From: Byssovorax sp.
Lineage (GTDB): Bacteria; Myxococcota_A; Polyangia; Polyangiales; Polyangiaceae
Length of the DNA: 64,000 nucleotides
NCBI GenBank assembly: GCA_025362495.1
Contig: JANYGI010000160.1
Location: 1-64,000 of the forward strand
Reading direction: 5' to 3'
Below the pieces are notes generated by a model. That model made no database searches. It saw only the letters and a list, made by a program, of their open reading frames with translations, and was not told the DNA's origin. Positions within the stretch are counted from its first letter, which is position 1. Every line of letters starts with the position of its first letter. The position numbers and the translations under genes are program-made. Of this stretch, positions 8,220-18,938 are shown piece after piece.

Positions 8220-9613
8220 CGCCGACCGCGTCGCCCGAGGCGCTGCTACCCGCGCTGCTCGACGCCTTCGCGACGGAGCTGCGCCGGACGCTCGGGCTGG
8301 TGTTCCCGCCCTCGCGCGCGCAGGCCTTCGAGGCCGGGATCGGGCGCGCGGCCGCGGCGCTCGGCGAGGTCCCCGCGTCGCTCTTGCTGCGCCTCGCCGC
8401 CGGCGACGGCGCGGTGATCGACGAGCTCGCGCGCGAGCTGACGATCGGCGAGACGTACTTCTTCCGTCACCCGCACCACTTCGATTTTCTCCGCGAGGCG
8501 CTGCGCGCGATCGCGCTGGATCGCCCTGCGGGAGCGCCGATCCGCCTCTGGTCGGCCGGCTGCTCCAGCGGCGAAGAGGCGTACTCGATGGCGATCGCCG
8601 CGCTCGAGGCGCTGGGGCCGGTCGCGGAGCGGACGGTCGCCATCGTCGGCACCGACGTCAACCCGGACTGCGTGGCCCGGGCGCGCGCGGCGACGTACGG
8701 CGAGTGGTCGTTCCGCAACGTCGAGCCCGAGGTGCGCGCGCGGTGGTTCGAGCGCGACGGGCCGCGCTTCCGCGTGGCCGACGCGCCGCGCGCGATGGTG
8801 CGCTTCGCCGCGCGCAACCTCCTCGACGGGCCGCCGCCGCCGCTGCTGGCGGGCGACGGCGCTGCGCCCGGGATCGACGTGATATTTTGCCGCAACGTGC
8901 TCATCTATCTGGAGCCTGCGGCCATCGCGCGCGTCACGGCCGAGCTCGCCCGGGCGCTGGTGCTCGGTGGATGGATGGTGCCCGGGCCATCGGATCCGCT
9001 GCAGCGGAGCCCCGAGCTCGTCGTGAGCGCGGTGAGCGGCATGATCACCTACCGGCGCGCGCACCACGAGGTGGCCCTCGTCGCGGTCACGACACCGGCG
9101 CGCGTCGTCGCGAGCGTGGCGCCGTCCGTCGCCGCGCGGCCGCTGCCCGCCTCGCCGCTGCCGCCGGTCACGGTGATCCCGCCGCGCGATGCGGTCGAGC
9201 GCGCTCGGCGGCTCGCTGACGGCGGTGATCTCGCCGCGGCGTTCGCGCTGATCGAAGAGGCCGTGATCCTCGAGCCGCTCCGGGGCGAGGCCTACGCGCT
9301 GCGCGCCGTCCTGGCGCAGGCGCGGGGAGATCATCCCGCGGCCGCCGCGGACGCCGACCGCGCGATCCTCCTGCAGAGCGGGTTCGCGTTCGCGCACGTG
9401 ATCGCGGCGTCGTCGCGGGCGCGGCTCGGCGAGCGCGTCGAGGCGCGTCGGCACGTCCGCAACGCGCAGCGGCTGCTCTCGGCGCTCGCGGCCGAAGAAG
9501 GCGCTCCGGGATCGGGCGGCGTCACCGCGCGCGAGCTGCTCCACGCGTGCCGACAGCTCGACCGGAGCCTCGTGTCGGCCAGCGCTGGCCGCGCCTCCGG
9601 GGGGCGACGTTGA
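8216..9613 (+). CDS. cheR: CheR-type MCP glutamate methyltransferase with C-terminal TPR
   Basis: SAM-dependent methyltransferase that methylates receptor glutamates, 465 aa. Residues 1-80 form the CheR N-terminal helical domain. The catalytic domain shows GETYFFRHPHHFDFL, the SAM motif LWSAGCSSGEEAYSMAI, the acidic IVGTDVNPD, and VIFCRNVLIYL. After residue 330 there are two or three TPR-like helical pairs (RRLADGGDLAAAFALIEEA onward). A CheR with C-terminal TPRs is the WspC-type arrangement. It starts with GTG inside the cheW stop, and its own stop overlaps the next start. Confidence 0.9.
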   Translation: MTPTASPEALLPALLDAFATELRRTLGLVFPPSRAQAFEAGIGRAAAALGEVPASLLLRLAAGDGAVIDELARELTIGETYFFRHPHHFDFLREALRAIALDRPAGAPIRLWSAGCSSGEEAYSMAIAALEALGPVAERTVAIVGTDVNPDCVARARAATYGEWSFRNVEPEVRARWFERDGPRFRVADAPRAMVRFAARNLLDGPPPPLLAGDGAAPGIDVIFCRNVLIYLEPAAIARVTAELARALVLGGWMVPGPSDPLQRSPELVVSAVSGMITYRRAHHEVALVAVTTPARVVASVAPSVAARPLPASPLPPVTVIPPRDAVERARRLADGGDLAAAFALIEEAVILEPLRGEAYALRAVLAQARGDHPAAAADADRAILLQSGFAFAHVIAASSRARLGERVEARRHVRNAQRLLSALAAEEGAPGSGGVTARELLHACRQLDRSLVSASAGRASGGRR

Positions 9614-10161
9614 GCGCCGCAGGCCCCGACGATCGCTGGTCCGACGAGGACCGCGCCATCCTCGAAGCTCGTACGCGATCGCTCGCGGCGCCCCCGCTCG
9701 CGCGCGAGAGCGGCGCGGGGATCGAGGCGCTGGTGCTCCGCGTCGGCGGCGAGCGCTACACGTTGCCCGCCGACGCCGTGCGCGCCGTGGCGGCCCTCTC
9801 GCGCCTCTCACCGCTGCCGCACGCGCCGCCGTCGGTCGCGGGGTTGACGGCGCGCGGCGGGATGATCGTCCCCGTCTTCCACCTGCGCGCCGTCCTCGGC
9901 CTCGCGCTGACGGCGCTGCCCGAGTACGGGCGGATCGTGCTCCTCGGCGAGGGCAGCGGGCAGCTCGCGCTGATCGTCGACGCCGTCGAGGGGACGACGC
10001 GCGTCGATCCGACGAGCCTGCGGCCTGCGCCGTCGACGCTCGTGGCGACGGCCGGCGCGCTGATCCGCGGCGTCGACCGCGACGGCGTGCCGTTGCTCGA
10101 TCCCGAGGCGCTCCTCGCGTCGGATCGGCTGTTCATCGACATCGTCGCGCCCGCGTTCTGA
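9610..10161 (+). CDS. cheW: CheW-like adaptor (second)
   Basis: 183 aa if translation starts at the TTG at 9610, which overlaps the cheR TGA (TTGA) like the other junctions of this operon; a GTG at 9547 in the same frame would add 21 residues of poor quality. The CheW domain begins near residue 35: IEALVLRVGGERYTLPADAV, then PPSVAGLTARGGMIVPVFHL and LALIVDAVEGTTRV. The extra N-terminal segment of about 35 residues is Arg/Glu-rich. It corresponds to WspD by order. Two CheW proteins in one operon are usual in Wsp-type systems. Confidence 0.87.
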   Translation: MSAAGPDDRWSDEDRAILEARTRSLAAPPLARESGAGIEALVLRVGGERYTLPADAVRAVAALSRLSPLPHAPPSVAGLTARGGMIVPVFHLRAVLGLALTALPEYGRIVLLGEGSGQLALIVDAVEGTTRVDPTSLRPAPSTLVATAGALIRGVDRDGVPLLDPEALLASDRLFIDIVAPAF

Positions 10162-10173
10162 GCGGCTTCGTTC

Positions 10174-11958
10174 ATGGAAAAGGAAAAGACAATGGCTGGC
10201 GCGGTCGCCTCCGAGCAACAAACCCGGGTCGACCGGATCCTCCGTCAGTCGATTTTCCTCCCGCTGATCCCGCTGATCGTCACCGCGCTGGTGCTCTTCT
10301 GGGAGATCCGCGGGGCGAACGAGACGACGGAGTGGGTCGACCACACCGACATCGTGATCGCCAAGGCGTCCGACGTGGAGCGGATGCTGATCGACAAGGA
10401 GACCTCGCTCCGGGGGTATTTCATCACCGGCATTCCCTCCTTCCTCGAGCCCTTCGAGGACGCCGACAAGCGGCTCGACGGCGCCTTCCAGGAGCTCGAT
10501 ACGCTCGTCGCCGACAACCCGCCGCAGCAGCACCGGCTCGCCGAGGTGCGTGATCTGGGGCGGCGCTGGGACGAGTTCGCGCACGTCGAGATCGAACAGC
10601 ACAAGGCGGGCGTGCTCGATGAGCGGCTGTCCTCGGCCGTTCAGCACAACAAAATCGTGATGGACAAGATCCGCGCGACGATGCGGGCGTTCACGAAGAT
10701 CGAGGAGGATCTGCGGACGGTGCGGACCCGCACCGCGAGCGACGCCTCGCACCACCTCATCTGGGTGGGCGGCGTCCTGCTCGCGGTCGTCGCGGGCGTG
10801 CTGGTGTTCTTCACGCGCCGCCAGCTCTTCTCGGTCTCGAGCGATTTCGGTGCCGCGCTGGCGGTGGCGCGGACGCGCGAAGACGAGCTGCGCGAGTCGG
10901 AGGGCAAGCTCGCCGAGAAGCTCGAGAGCGAGCAGACCAGCCTGCGCGAGGAGGCCGAGCAGCGCGAGCGGCTCACGCGCGCGGTGCGATCGTACGGCGT
11001 GTTCATCGATCGCCTCGCCCGCGGGGAGCTCGGCGCGACGCTGGAGCGCGAGGCCGACGGCGAGCTCGCGCAGCTCGGGCTGAACCTCGAGGTGATGGGG
11101 CGCGCGCTGCGGACGATGACCCTGCGGATCCACGAGGCCGTGAACTCGCTCTCGTCGGCGACCGCGGAGATCCTGACGACGACGCAGCAGCAGAGCACGG
11201 CGGCGACCGAGTCGGCAGCCGCGGTGGTCGAGACGGTGGCCACGGTCGACGAGGTCGTGCAAACGTCGCAGCAGACCGCGGAGCGCGCCAGGCAGGTTGA
11301 CGCGGCCTCGCAGCGCAGCGTCGAGGTCTCGGCCGCGGGGCGCGAGGCGGTGACGGCGACGATCGAGTCGATGGGCCGCGCCCGCGATCAGGTCGCGTCA
11401 ATCGGCGAGCGGATCCTGGCGCTGTCGGAGCAGGCGCAGACCGTCGGGCAGATCATCACCACCGTGAACGAGCTGGCCGAGCAGTCGAACTTGCTCGCGC
11501 TCAACGCGGCGATCGAGGCGGCGCGCGCCGGCGAGCACGGGCGCGGCTTTGCGGTCGTGGCCCAGGAGATCCGCGGCCTCGCCGAGCAGTCGAAGCGCGC
11601 GACGACGCAGGTGCGCAGCATCCTCGGCGACATCCAGAAGCTGACGACGGCGGCGGTGCTGGCGACGGAGCAGGGCAACAAAGCCGTCGGATCCGCGGTG
11701 GATCTGGTGCGCGACGCCGGCGCGCGCATCGATCAGCTCGCGGGCACGATCGCCACCACGGCGCTGACGGCGCAGCAGATCGTGGAGACGGCGCAGCAGC
11801 AGGTCACCGGCATCGGGCAGATCTCGCAGGCGACCCACGCCATCCGCCAGGCCGCGACGCAGACGGTGGAAGGCACGCGCCAGACCGAGCGCGCGGCGCG
11901 GGATCTCAACGAGCTGAGCGTGCGCCTGCGCGAGGCCGTCTCCCAGTACCGGACCTGA
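10174..11958 (+). CDS. Methyl-accepting chemotaxis protein with CHASE3-like sensor
   Basis: Membrane chemoreceptor of 594 aa. Transmembrane helices lie at about 27-43 and 195-214. Between them is an all-helical extracytoplasmic domain with the signature [20 protein letters not shown] near residues 75-93, typical of CHASE3. A coiled HAMP-like linker follows, then the signalling domain with the highly conserved tip [20 protein letters not shown] and [11 protein letters not shown]. It begins ATG 12 bases after the second cheW and ends 7 bases before cheA. It corresponds to WspA but has a different sensor. The ligand is unknown. No C-terminal pentapeptide tether for CheR is seen. Confidence 0.92.
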   Translation: MEKEKTMAGAVASEQQTRVDRILRQSIFLPLIPLIVTALVLFWEIRGANETTEWVDHTDIVIAKASDVERMLIDKETSLRGYFITGIPSFLEPFEDADKRLDGAFQELDTLVADNPPQQHRLAEVRDLGRRWDEFAHVEIEQHKAGVLDERLSSAVQHNKIVMDKIRATMRAFTKIEEDLRTVRTRTASDASHHLIWVGGVLLAVVAGVLVFFTRRQLFSVSSDFGAALAVARTREDELRESEGKLAEKLESEQTSLREEAEQRERLTRAVRSYGVFIDRLARGELGATLEREADGELAQLGLNLEVMGRALRTMTLRIHEAVNSLSSATAEILTTTQQQSTAATESAAAVVETVATVDEVVQTSQQTAERARQVDAASQRSVEVSAAGREAVTATIESMGRARDQVASIGERILALSEQAQTVGQIITTVNELAEQSNLLALNAAIEAARAGEHGRGFAVVAQEIRGLAEQSKRATTQVRSILGDIQKLTTAAVLATEQGNKAVGSAVDLVRDAGARIDQLAGTIATTALTAQQIVETAQQQVTGIGQISQATHAIRQAATQTVEGTRQTERAARDLNELSVRLREAVSQYRT

Positions 11959-11965
11959 TCCACCC

Positions 11966-14200
11966 GTGAGCGGCGAGCGCGATCTGCTGAACGAGCTGCG
12001 GGATATCTTCCGCGAAGAGCTCGCCGATTACCTGGTGTCGCTCGAGCGTCAGCGCGCCGTGCTCGCGCGCTCGGACGCGGACGCGAAGGAGATCCGCGGC
12101 GCGGTCGCCGAGGTCCGCCGCGTCGTCCACAGCCTCAAGGGCGCGGCGCGGGCGGTGGATCATCACGCGGTAGAGCAGCTCTGCCACGCGATCGAGACCC
12201 AGCTCGCGTCGACGACGCGCGGCGCCGAGCCGGCCTACGTCGCCGCGATCGCCGCGATCGCCGCCGACGCGCTGCTCGGCTGCTCGATCGATCTCGCCGC
12301 CGGTCGGGCGCCCGACGATCGCGCGATCGAAGCGGCGCAGCGGCGGCTGGCAGAGGTCGTCGCCCCCGCTGCGGCGACGCCGTCGCCGCCGCCCGCCGTG
12401 ATCGCGGCGGCCCCGATCGCGCCGCCGGCCGCCGAGATCAAGGCCATCGCGCCCGAGCCTCGCGCGGCGACGGATCGCGCTCCGGAGACGGTGCGCGTCT
12501 CGCCCGAGCGCCTCGGCGAGCTGCTCGCCACGAGCGAGGAGATGCTGGCGCTCGCGGGACGCCAGAGCGGCGCGTCGACACGCTGGAAGCCGCTCGACGA
12601 CGCGCTGACCGAGCTCCGCGACGATCTGCGGCGGGCCCGTTACACCACGCGCGCCGAGGGCCTCGAGCGCGCGCCGGGCGGCGACGAGGTGATGCGCCGG
12701 ATCGATCGCGGCCTGGCCGCCGTGCAGTCGCTCTCGGCCTGGTCGATCGATCACCAGCGCGACGACGCCACGGCGTGGCGCGCCAGCGCGGCGCTCGCGC
12801 GCGAGATCGCCGAGCGCTCGCGGGCGCTGCGCGTCGTGCCGTTCGGGAGCCTCGAGCCCTCGCTCGATCGCACCCTGCGCGACGCCGGCGCGGCGGTGGG
12901 CAAGCCCGTCGAGCTCCGCCTCCGCGGCGGCTCGCTCGAGATCGATCGCCGCGTGCGCGACGGGCTCCGCGATCCGCTGCTCCACCTCCTGCGCAACGCC
13001 GTCGACCACGGGCTCGAGGCGCCGGAGGTCCGCGCTCGCGCCGGGAAATCGTCGGTCGGCGTCGTCGAGATCCAGGCCTCGCTCGCCGGCCGCGATCTCT
13101 GCGTGACGGTCGAGGACGACGGCGCCGGGATCGACGTCGACGCGGTGCGATCCGCGGCCGCGGCGCGCGGCATCGCCGACGCGACCGCGAGCAACGCCGA
13201 GCTCTTCTCGCTCCTGTACGAGCCCGGGTTCACCACGCGCGGGGTGGTCACGCCGCTGTCGGGGCGCGGCGTCGGCCTCGACGTCGTCCGCCAGCGCGTC
13301 GCCGAGATGCACGGGCGCGTCGAGGTCGAGAGCCGCCCGGGGCGCGGCGCGCGGTTCACCCTGATCGTGCCGTTCGATCTCAGCATCGTGCGCGGCCTGA
13401 TCATCCGCGCAGGCGACGTGCCGTTCGTGATCGTCACCACCGCGATCCTCCGCCTGCAGCGGGTCGCGAGCGCCGATCTCCGCGCCGCCGCGGGGAGGCT
13501 TTATTTGCCGGATGGATCCGGCCTCGTACCGCTCGCCGATCTCGACGCCGTGCTCGGCCTCTCGCGCCGGCCGCGCGGCGCCGCGAGCGAGGACGGCCCG
13601 CGCCCGTGCGTCGTGCTCGCCGCGGGCGATCGCCGCCTCGCCCTCCGCGTCGACGCCTTGATCGAAGAGCGCGACGTGGTGATCCGGCCGCTCGGCGCGC
13701 GGGTCCGTCGCGCCGCGTTCGTCAGCGGCGCGACCGTGATCGGCGACGGGGAGGTCGCGCCGGTGCTCGACGTCGCCGACCTCGTGCGCCTCGCGCGCCC
13801 CGCGCAGAGCCACGAGGCCGCGTCGGTCCCGCAGCGCAAGCGCGTGCTCGTCGTCGACGACTCGGTGACCACGCGCCAGCTCGAGCGATCGATCCTCGAG
13901 GCCGCCGGCTACGACGTCGACGTCGCCCGCGACGGCGAGGAGGCCTGGGATCGCCTCGCCGCCGGCGAGGGCTTCGATCTCGTCGTCTCCGACGTGGAGA
14001 TGCCGCGCCTCGACGGCTTCCAGCTCGCGGCCCGCGTGCGCAGCACCACGCGCACAGCGCGGCTCCCCGTCGTCCTCGTCACGGCCCGGGACAGCGACGC
14101 CGATCGGCGCCGCGCGCTCGAGGTCGGCGCCAGCGCCTACGTCGTGAAGGGCGGCTTCGATCAGGAAGCCCTCCTCGATATTCTGGAGCAGCTCCTGTGA
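11966..14200 (+). CDS. cheA: CheA-type hybrid histidine kinase with C-terminal receiver
   Basis: Central kinase, 744 aa. Order: HPt domain with phosphorylatable His55 in VVHSLKGAARAVD; a Pro/Ala-rich linker; dimerisation and ATPase domains with the N box LLRNAVDHGLEAP, G1 EDDGAGID and G2 SGRGVGLDVVRQ; a CheW-like regulatory domain; and a receiver from about residue 627 (VLVVDDSVTTRQ) with phosphoacceptor Asp676 in SDVEMPRLDG and Lys728. The fused receiver is the WspE-type arrangement, often a phosphate sink or second output. The start is a GTG at 11966. Its stop overlaps the cheB GTG. Confidence 0.93.
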   Translation: MSGERDLLNELRDIFREELADYLVSLERQRAVLARSDADAKEIRGAVAEVRRVVHSLKGAARAVDHHAVEQLCHAIETQLASTTRGAEPAYVAAIAAIAADALLGCSIDLAAGRAPDDRAIEAAQRRLAEVVAPAAATPSPPPAVIAAAPIAPPAAEIKAIAPEPRAATDRAPETVRVSPERLGELLATSEEMLALAGRQSGASTRWKPLDDALTELRDDLRRARYTTRAEGLERAPGGDEVMRRIDRGLAAVQSLSAWSIDHQRDDATAWRASAALAREIAERSRALRVVPFGSLEPSLDRTLRDAGAAVGKPVELRLRGGSLEIDRRVRDGLRDPLLHLLRNAVDHGLEAPEVRARAGKSSVGVVEIQASLAGRDLCVTVEDDGAGIDVDAVRSAAAARGIADATASNAELFSLLYEPGFTTRGVVTPLSGRGVGLDVVRQRVAEMHGRVEVESRPGRGARFTLIVPFDLSIVRGLIIRAGDVPFVIVTTAILRLQRVASADLRAAAGRLYLPDGSGLVPLADLDAVLGLSRRPRGAASEDGPRPCVVLAAGDRRLALRVDALIEERDVVIRPLGARVRRAAFVSGATVIGDGEVAPVLDVADLVRLARPAQSHEAASVPQRKRVLVVDDSVTTRQLERSILEAAGYDVDVARDGEEAWDRLAAGEGFDLVVSDVEMPRLDGFQLAARVRSTTRTARLPVVLVTARDSDADRRRALEVGASAYVVKGGFDQEALLDILEQLL

Positions 14201-15273
14201 AATCCGACGCGCCCGTTCGCCTCTCCGATGGATCGCCCCTTCGCGTCGTCATCGTCAACGACTCGAGGACCATGCGCGCCTCGCTCCGGGCGGCGCTCGC
14301 GCTCACCTCCGACTTCACCGTCGTCGCCGAGGCCGCCGACGGCCTCGAGGCGGTCGAGGTCGTCGCCAGGACGCGCCCCGCGGTGGTGCTGATGGACGTG
14401 GTGATGCCGCGCAGCGACGGCTACGCCGCGACGCGCGCGATCATGGCCCGCGTGCCGACGCCGATCGTGATGATCTCCGCCGTCGTCGATCCCCGCGACA
14501 GCGCCGTCGTCTTCGAGACGCTGGAGGCGGGCGCGCTCTGCATCGCGGAGGCGCCGCCCGCGCCGTCGGATCCGGCGTACCGGTTTCGCTGCGGCACGCT
14601 GGCCCAGCTCGTGCGCTCGATGGCGGCGATCGATGTGGCGAAGTCGCGGCGCCCGACCGAGGTCCCGGTGGCGCCGCTGCGGCCTCTCGTCCATCGCGCG
14701 GCGTCGACCATTTCGTTCATCGGCATCGCCGCGTCCACGGGCGGTCCGGGCGCGCTCGTCGCCGTCCTCGCCGCGCTCCCCCTCGGCGTCATGCCGCCGA
14801 TCCTCATCGTGCAGCACATCGCCGCCGGCTTCGGCGAGAGCTTCGCGCTCTGGCTCACCGAGCGCACGAAGCACCCGGTCGAGGTGGCTCGCCACGGCGC
14901 GCGCCTCGAGCGCGGCAGCGTCGTCGTCGCCCCCGACGATCGCCACCTCGGCATCACCTCCGATCACCGCATCGAGCTCAGCGCCGACCCGGCGATCGGG
15001 CGACAGCGCCCCGCGGCCGACTACCTCTTTCTCTCCCTCGCGCGCCACGCCGGCCCGCGCTCACTCGGCGTGGTCCTCACCGGGATGGCCGACGACGGCG
15101 CCGACGGCGCGGTCGCGCTGAGGCGAGCGGGCGGCACGATCGCAGCGCAGGACGAGGCGACGTCGGTGATATACGGCATGCCGAAAGCGGCTCTCGAACG
15201 GGGCGGCGTGGACGACGTCCTCGCCCTCGGAGCAGTTGCAGCCTGGCTCTGCAGCAGGAGCGGGATCTCATGA
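14197..15273 (+). CDS. cheB: CheB methylesterase with atypical receiver
   Basis: Removes methyl groups from receptor glutamates; 358 aa. The C-terminal esterase domain keeps the triad: Ser180 in IAASTGGPG, His207 in VQHIAAGFG, and Asp300 in LTGMADDGADG. The N-terminal receiver keeps Asp67 (LMDVVMPRSDGY) and Ser94. Its acidic pocket reads Asn21-Asp22 where Asp-Asp is usual, and the segment that should end in the switch Lys reads LCIAEAP, with Ala119 at the Lys position. The receiver may therefore respond poorly or differently to phosphorylation. GTG start overlaps cheA (GTGA); its stop overlaps the next ATG (ATGA). Confidence 0.92.
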   Translation: MKSDAPVRLSDGSPLRVVIVNDSRTMRASLRAALALTSDFTVVAEAADGLEAVEVVARTRPAVVLMDVVMPRSDGYAATRAIMARVPTPIVMISAVVDPRDSAVVFETLEAGALCIAEAPPAPSDPAYRFRCGTLAQLVRSMAAIDVAKSRRPTEVPVAPLRPLVHRAASTISFIGIAASTGGPGALVAVLAALPLGVMPPILIVQHIAAGFGESFALWLTERTKHPVEVARHGARLERGSVVVAPDDRHLGITSDHRIELSADPAIGRQRPAADYLFLSLARHAGPRSLGVVLTGMADDGADGAVALRRAGGTIAAQDEATSVIYGMPKAALERGGVDDVLALGAVAAWLCSRSGIS

Positions 15274-16583
15274 GAGTCGTCGTCATCGAGGACAGCAAGA
15301 CGCAGGCGCACCGGCTCCGGCGGCTGCTCGAACGGGAGGGCTTCACCGTGCTCGTGGCCGAGGACGGCGAGGCCGGGGTCCGCCTCTGCAGCGACGCCTC
15401 GCTCCCCGACATCGTCGTCAGCGACGTGCTCATGCCGGGCATCGACGGCTTCGAGGTTTGCCGGCGTCTCAAGGCCGCGCCCGCCACGCGCGACGTGCCC
15501 GTTCTCCTGCTCACGTCGCTCACCGATCCCCAGGACGTCGTGCGCGCCCTCGCGGCCGGCGCCGACAACTTCGTCACCAAGCCCTACGACGACGCCCGCC
15601 TCCTCGCGCGCATCCGCTCCACCGTCGCCAACCACGCGCGCTCCGCCGACGAGTCCGTGGTCGAGGTCCAGGGCGAAAGCTTCCGCGTCAACGCGCCGCC
15701 CGCGCGCATCCTCCGCCTGCTCGTCTCGTCGCTCGAAGACGCCACCGTGCGCAACCTCGAGCTCGAGCAGAGCCGCGCCGAGCTCGCCCTCGTGAACCAG
15801 CAGCGCGAGGGCCTCATCATCGCCGAGCGCACCGCGCGCCAGGCCCGCGAAGAGCTGCTCGCGATCGTCGCGCACGATCTCCGCACGCCCCTCGGCGTCA
15901 TCGGCCTGAGCAGCAACGCGCTGCAAGACGCCGTCCCCGCGGGCGCCGACGGCGAGGAGGCGCGCGCCCTCGCGGCCCTCGCCGAGCGCGCCGCGAAGCA
16001 GATGGGCCGCCTCATCCGCGATCTCCTCGACGTGTCCAGCATCGAGGCCGGCCGCCTCCGCTTCGAGTTCAGCGATCACGATCCCGCCGCGCTCCTCGCC
16101 GAGGCGACCAACCTCCTCGCGCCGCTCGCCGCGCAGAAGTCGATCTCGGTCGAGACCCGCGTCGCCGCCGGGGTCGCGCTCGTGCGCTGCGATCGCGACC
16201 GGATCCAGCAGGTCCTCTCCAACCTGATTGGCAACGCCATCAAGTTCACCCCCGAGTCCGGCAAGCTCGTCCTCAGCGCGTCGAGCGCCGAAGGCCAGGT
16301 CACCTTCTTCGTCACCGACAACGGCCCTGGCATCCCGGACGAGATCATCCCGCGCATCTTCGACCGCCACTGGACGGGCCGCGGCCGCGCCGGCGCCGAC
16401 ACTGGCCTTGGCCTCTACATCGCCAAAGGCATCGTCGAAGCCCACGAGGGACGAATCGCCGTCGCCGTCATCCCCGCGGGAGGCACGGAGTTCTCGTTCA
16501 CGCTCCCGTGCGCCGGGCCCGAGCGCAACTCGTGGGTGAGCTCTCCGGAGGCGTCGGCGACCCCGCTGATGAAGCGAAACTGA
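15270..16583 (+). CDS. Receiver-histidine kinase hybrid, likely output of the chemosensory operon
   Basis: 437 aa with an N-terminal receiver (Asp52 in SDVLMPGIDG, Lys104 in FVTKPYDD), a coiled linker at about 130-190, a HisKA domain with His202 in IVAHDLRTPLGV, and a HATPase domain (LSNLIGNAIKFTP, TDNGPGIPDE, DTGLGLYIAKG). No membrane segment is present. It takes the place of the diguanylate cyclase WspR of Pseudomonas, so phosphoryl flow from CheA would control a further kinase whose partner regulator is not encoded here. ATG overlaps cheB by four bases. The C-terminal 20 residues after the ATPase are low complexity. Confidence 0.9.
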   Translation: MRVVVIEDSKTQAHRLRRLLEREGFTVLVAEDGEAGVRLCSDASLPDIVVSDVLMPGIDGFEVCRRLKAAPATRDVPVLLLTSLTDPQDVVRALAAGADNFVTKPYDDARLLARIRSTVANHARSADESVVEVQGESFRVNAPPARILRLLVSSLEDATVRNLELEQSRAELALVNQQREGLIIAERTARQAREELLAIVAHDLRTPLGVIGLSSNALQDAVPAGADGEEARALAALAERAAKQMGRLIRDLLDVSSIEAGRLRFEFSDHDPAALLAEATNLLAPLAAQKSISVETRVAAGVALVRCDRDRIQQVLSNLIGNAIKFTPESGKLVLSASSAEGQVTFFVTDNGPGIPDEIIPRIFDRHWTGRGRAGADTGLGLYIAKGIVEAHEGRIAVAVIPAGGTEFSFTLPCAGPERNSWVSSPEASATPLMKRN

Positions 16584-17187
16584 GAGGGAGAATCTGGCGC
16601 AGGCAGGGCGTGAGTGGCGCTCTGCTTCCACGATCTCCATCTGGACAGGTCCAGAGACGCTCTCACGCTGAAACCGCGCGATCACGAGAAGCGCATACGC
16701 TATGGGATCACGCGAGTCAGCGAGCGGGGCGTCCCGGGCGCCCAGCTGCCGCGCCTTTGGCGGGTACCGGGAACCGGGATGCCCAAGGCGCTGATCGAGT
16801 GCACCTCAGGACCGGCGCCCGCGGCCAGGGCGCTTCGGCGGGTGAGTGTGTCCAGGCGCGGGACGCTAGCCAGCTTCACCCATCCTGTCGAGCGCTGCGG
16901 CGACGCCGGGTGGGCTCGACTACTGCGATCGGCCGTGATGATCTGCTAAATCACCGTTCATCATCCTCGAACACGGAGCGGGAAAACCGCAAGGGCGCGA
17001 GGGCCGCAAGGATTCGGAGATTTCGATTCTTCTCTGGCCCTTGCGGCCCCCGCGGTTTCTCCATCCTCTTTCCCCGAGCGCCACGAGCTGGCGTCGTTCG
17101 AGGATTGCGCTCGCTGATTCAGGGCGCCTGGGCGGCGGGCGTCTTCTCCCGAGGCCCGCCAAACCGTCATTTGTACTCGCGACCGAG
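16584..17187. other. 604-base intergenic region between convergent genes
   Basis: It separates the chemosensory operon from the convergent monooxygenase gene. I find no ORF with believable codon use; the longest forward frame (16614-16949) has no ribosome binding site and no recognisable protein. The only structure seen is the imperfect inverted repeat at 16984-17058. Confidence 0.6.
16984..17058. repeat. Imperfect inverted repeat, possible terminator or dispersed intergenic element
   Basis: The left arm (16984-17011) begins AAACCGC and ends GGGCCGCAAGG; the right arm (17038-17058) is CCCTTGCGGCC followed by CCCGCGGTTT. The reverse complement of the right arm matches the outer and inner parts of the left arm, with extra bases in the left arm between them. 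It sits between convergent genes, which fits a bidirectional terminator or a dispersed palindromic repeat. Whether it recurs in the genome cannot be seen here. Confidence 0.45.
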
Positions 17188-18672
<1,485 letters not shown>

Positions 18673-18938
18673 TTCGATCCTCCAGGTGCTGTTGCTCTTC
18701 GCGTGCGGCCGGCGACGATAGGGCATGAGAGGGGGCTTGCCGCAAGCCCCCGTATCTGGCATACGTTTGCAGTGGAGAGGCGCAGGGGTGGCCCTCCTCG
18801 TTTGGTTGCGCGTGAGGCTCCGCGCAACCCGTGACCGGATCCCGATCCGGCCCGCGGACGCGAAGCGCCACTGGCGCAGCCACAAACGCCTGGGCGCCGG
18901 GCGCCGAAAGCGCGTAGCCTGATCCACTGGAGCCCACC

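Noticed and set aside
16614-16949. 111-codon plus-strand ORF
   Set aside because: No ribosome binding site, poor codon bias and no recognisable protein features.
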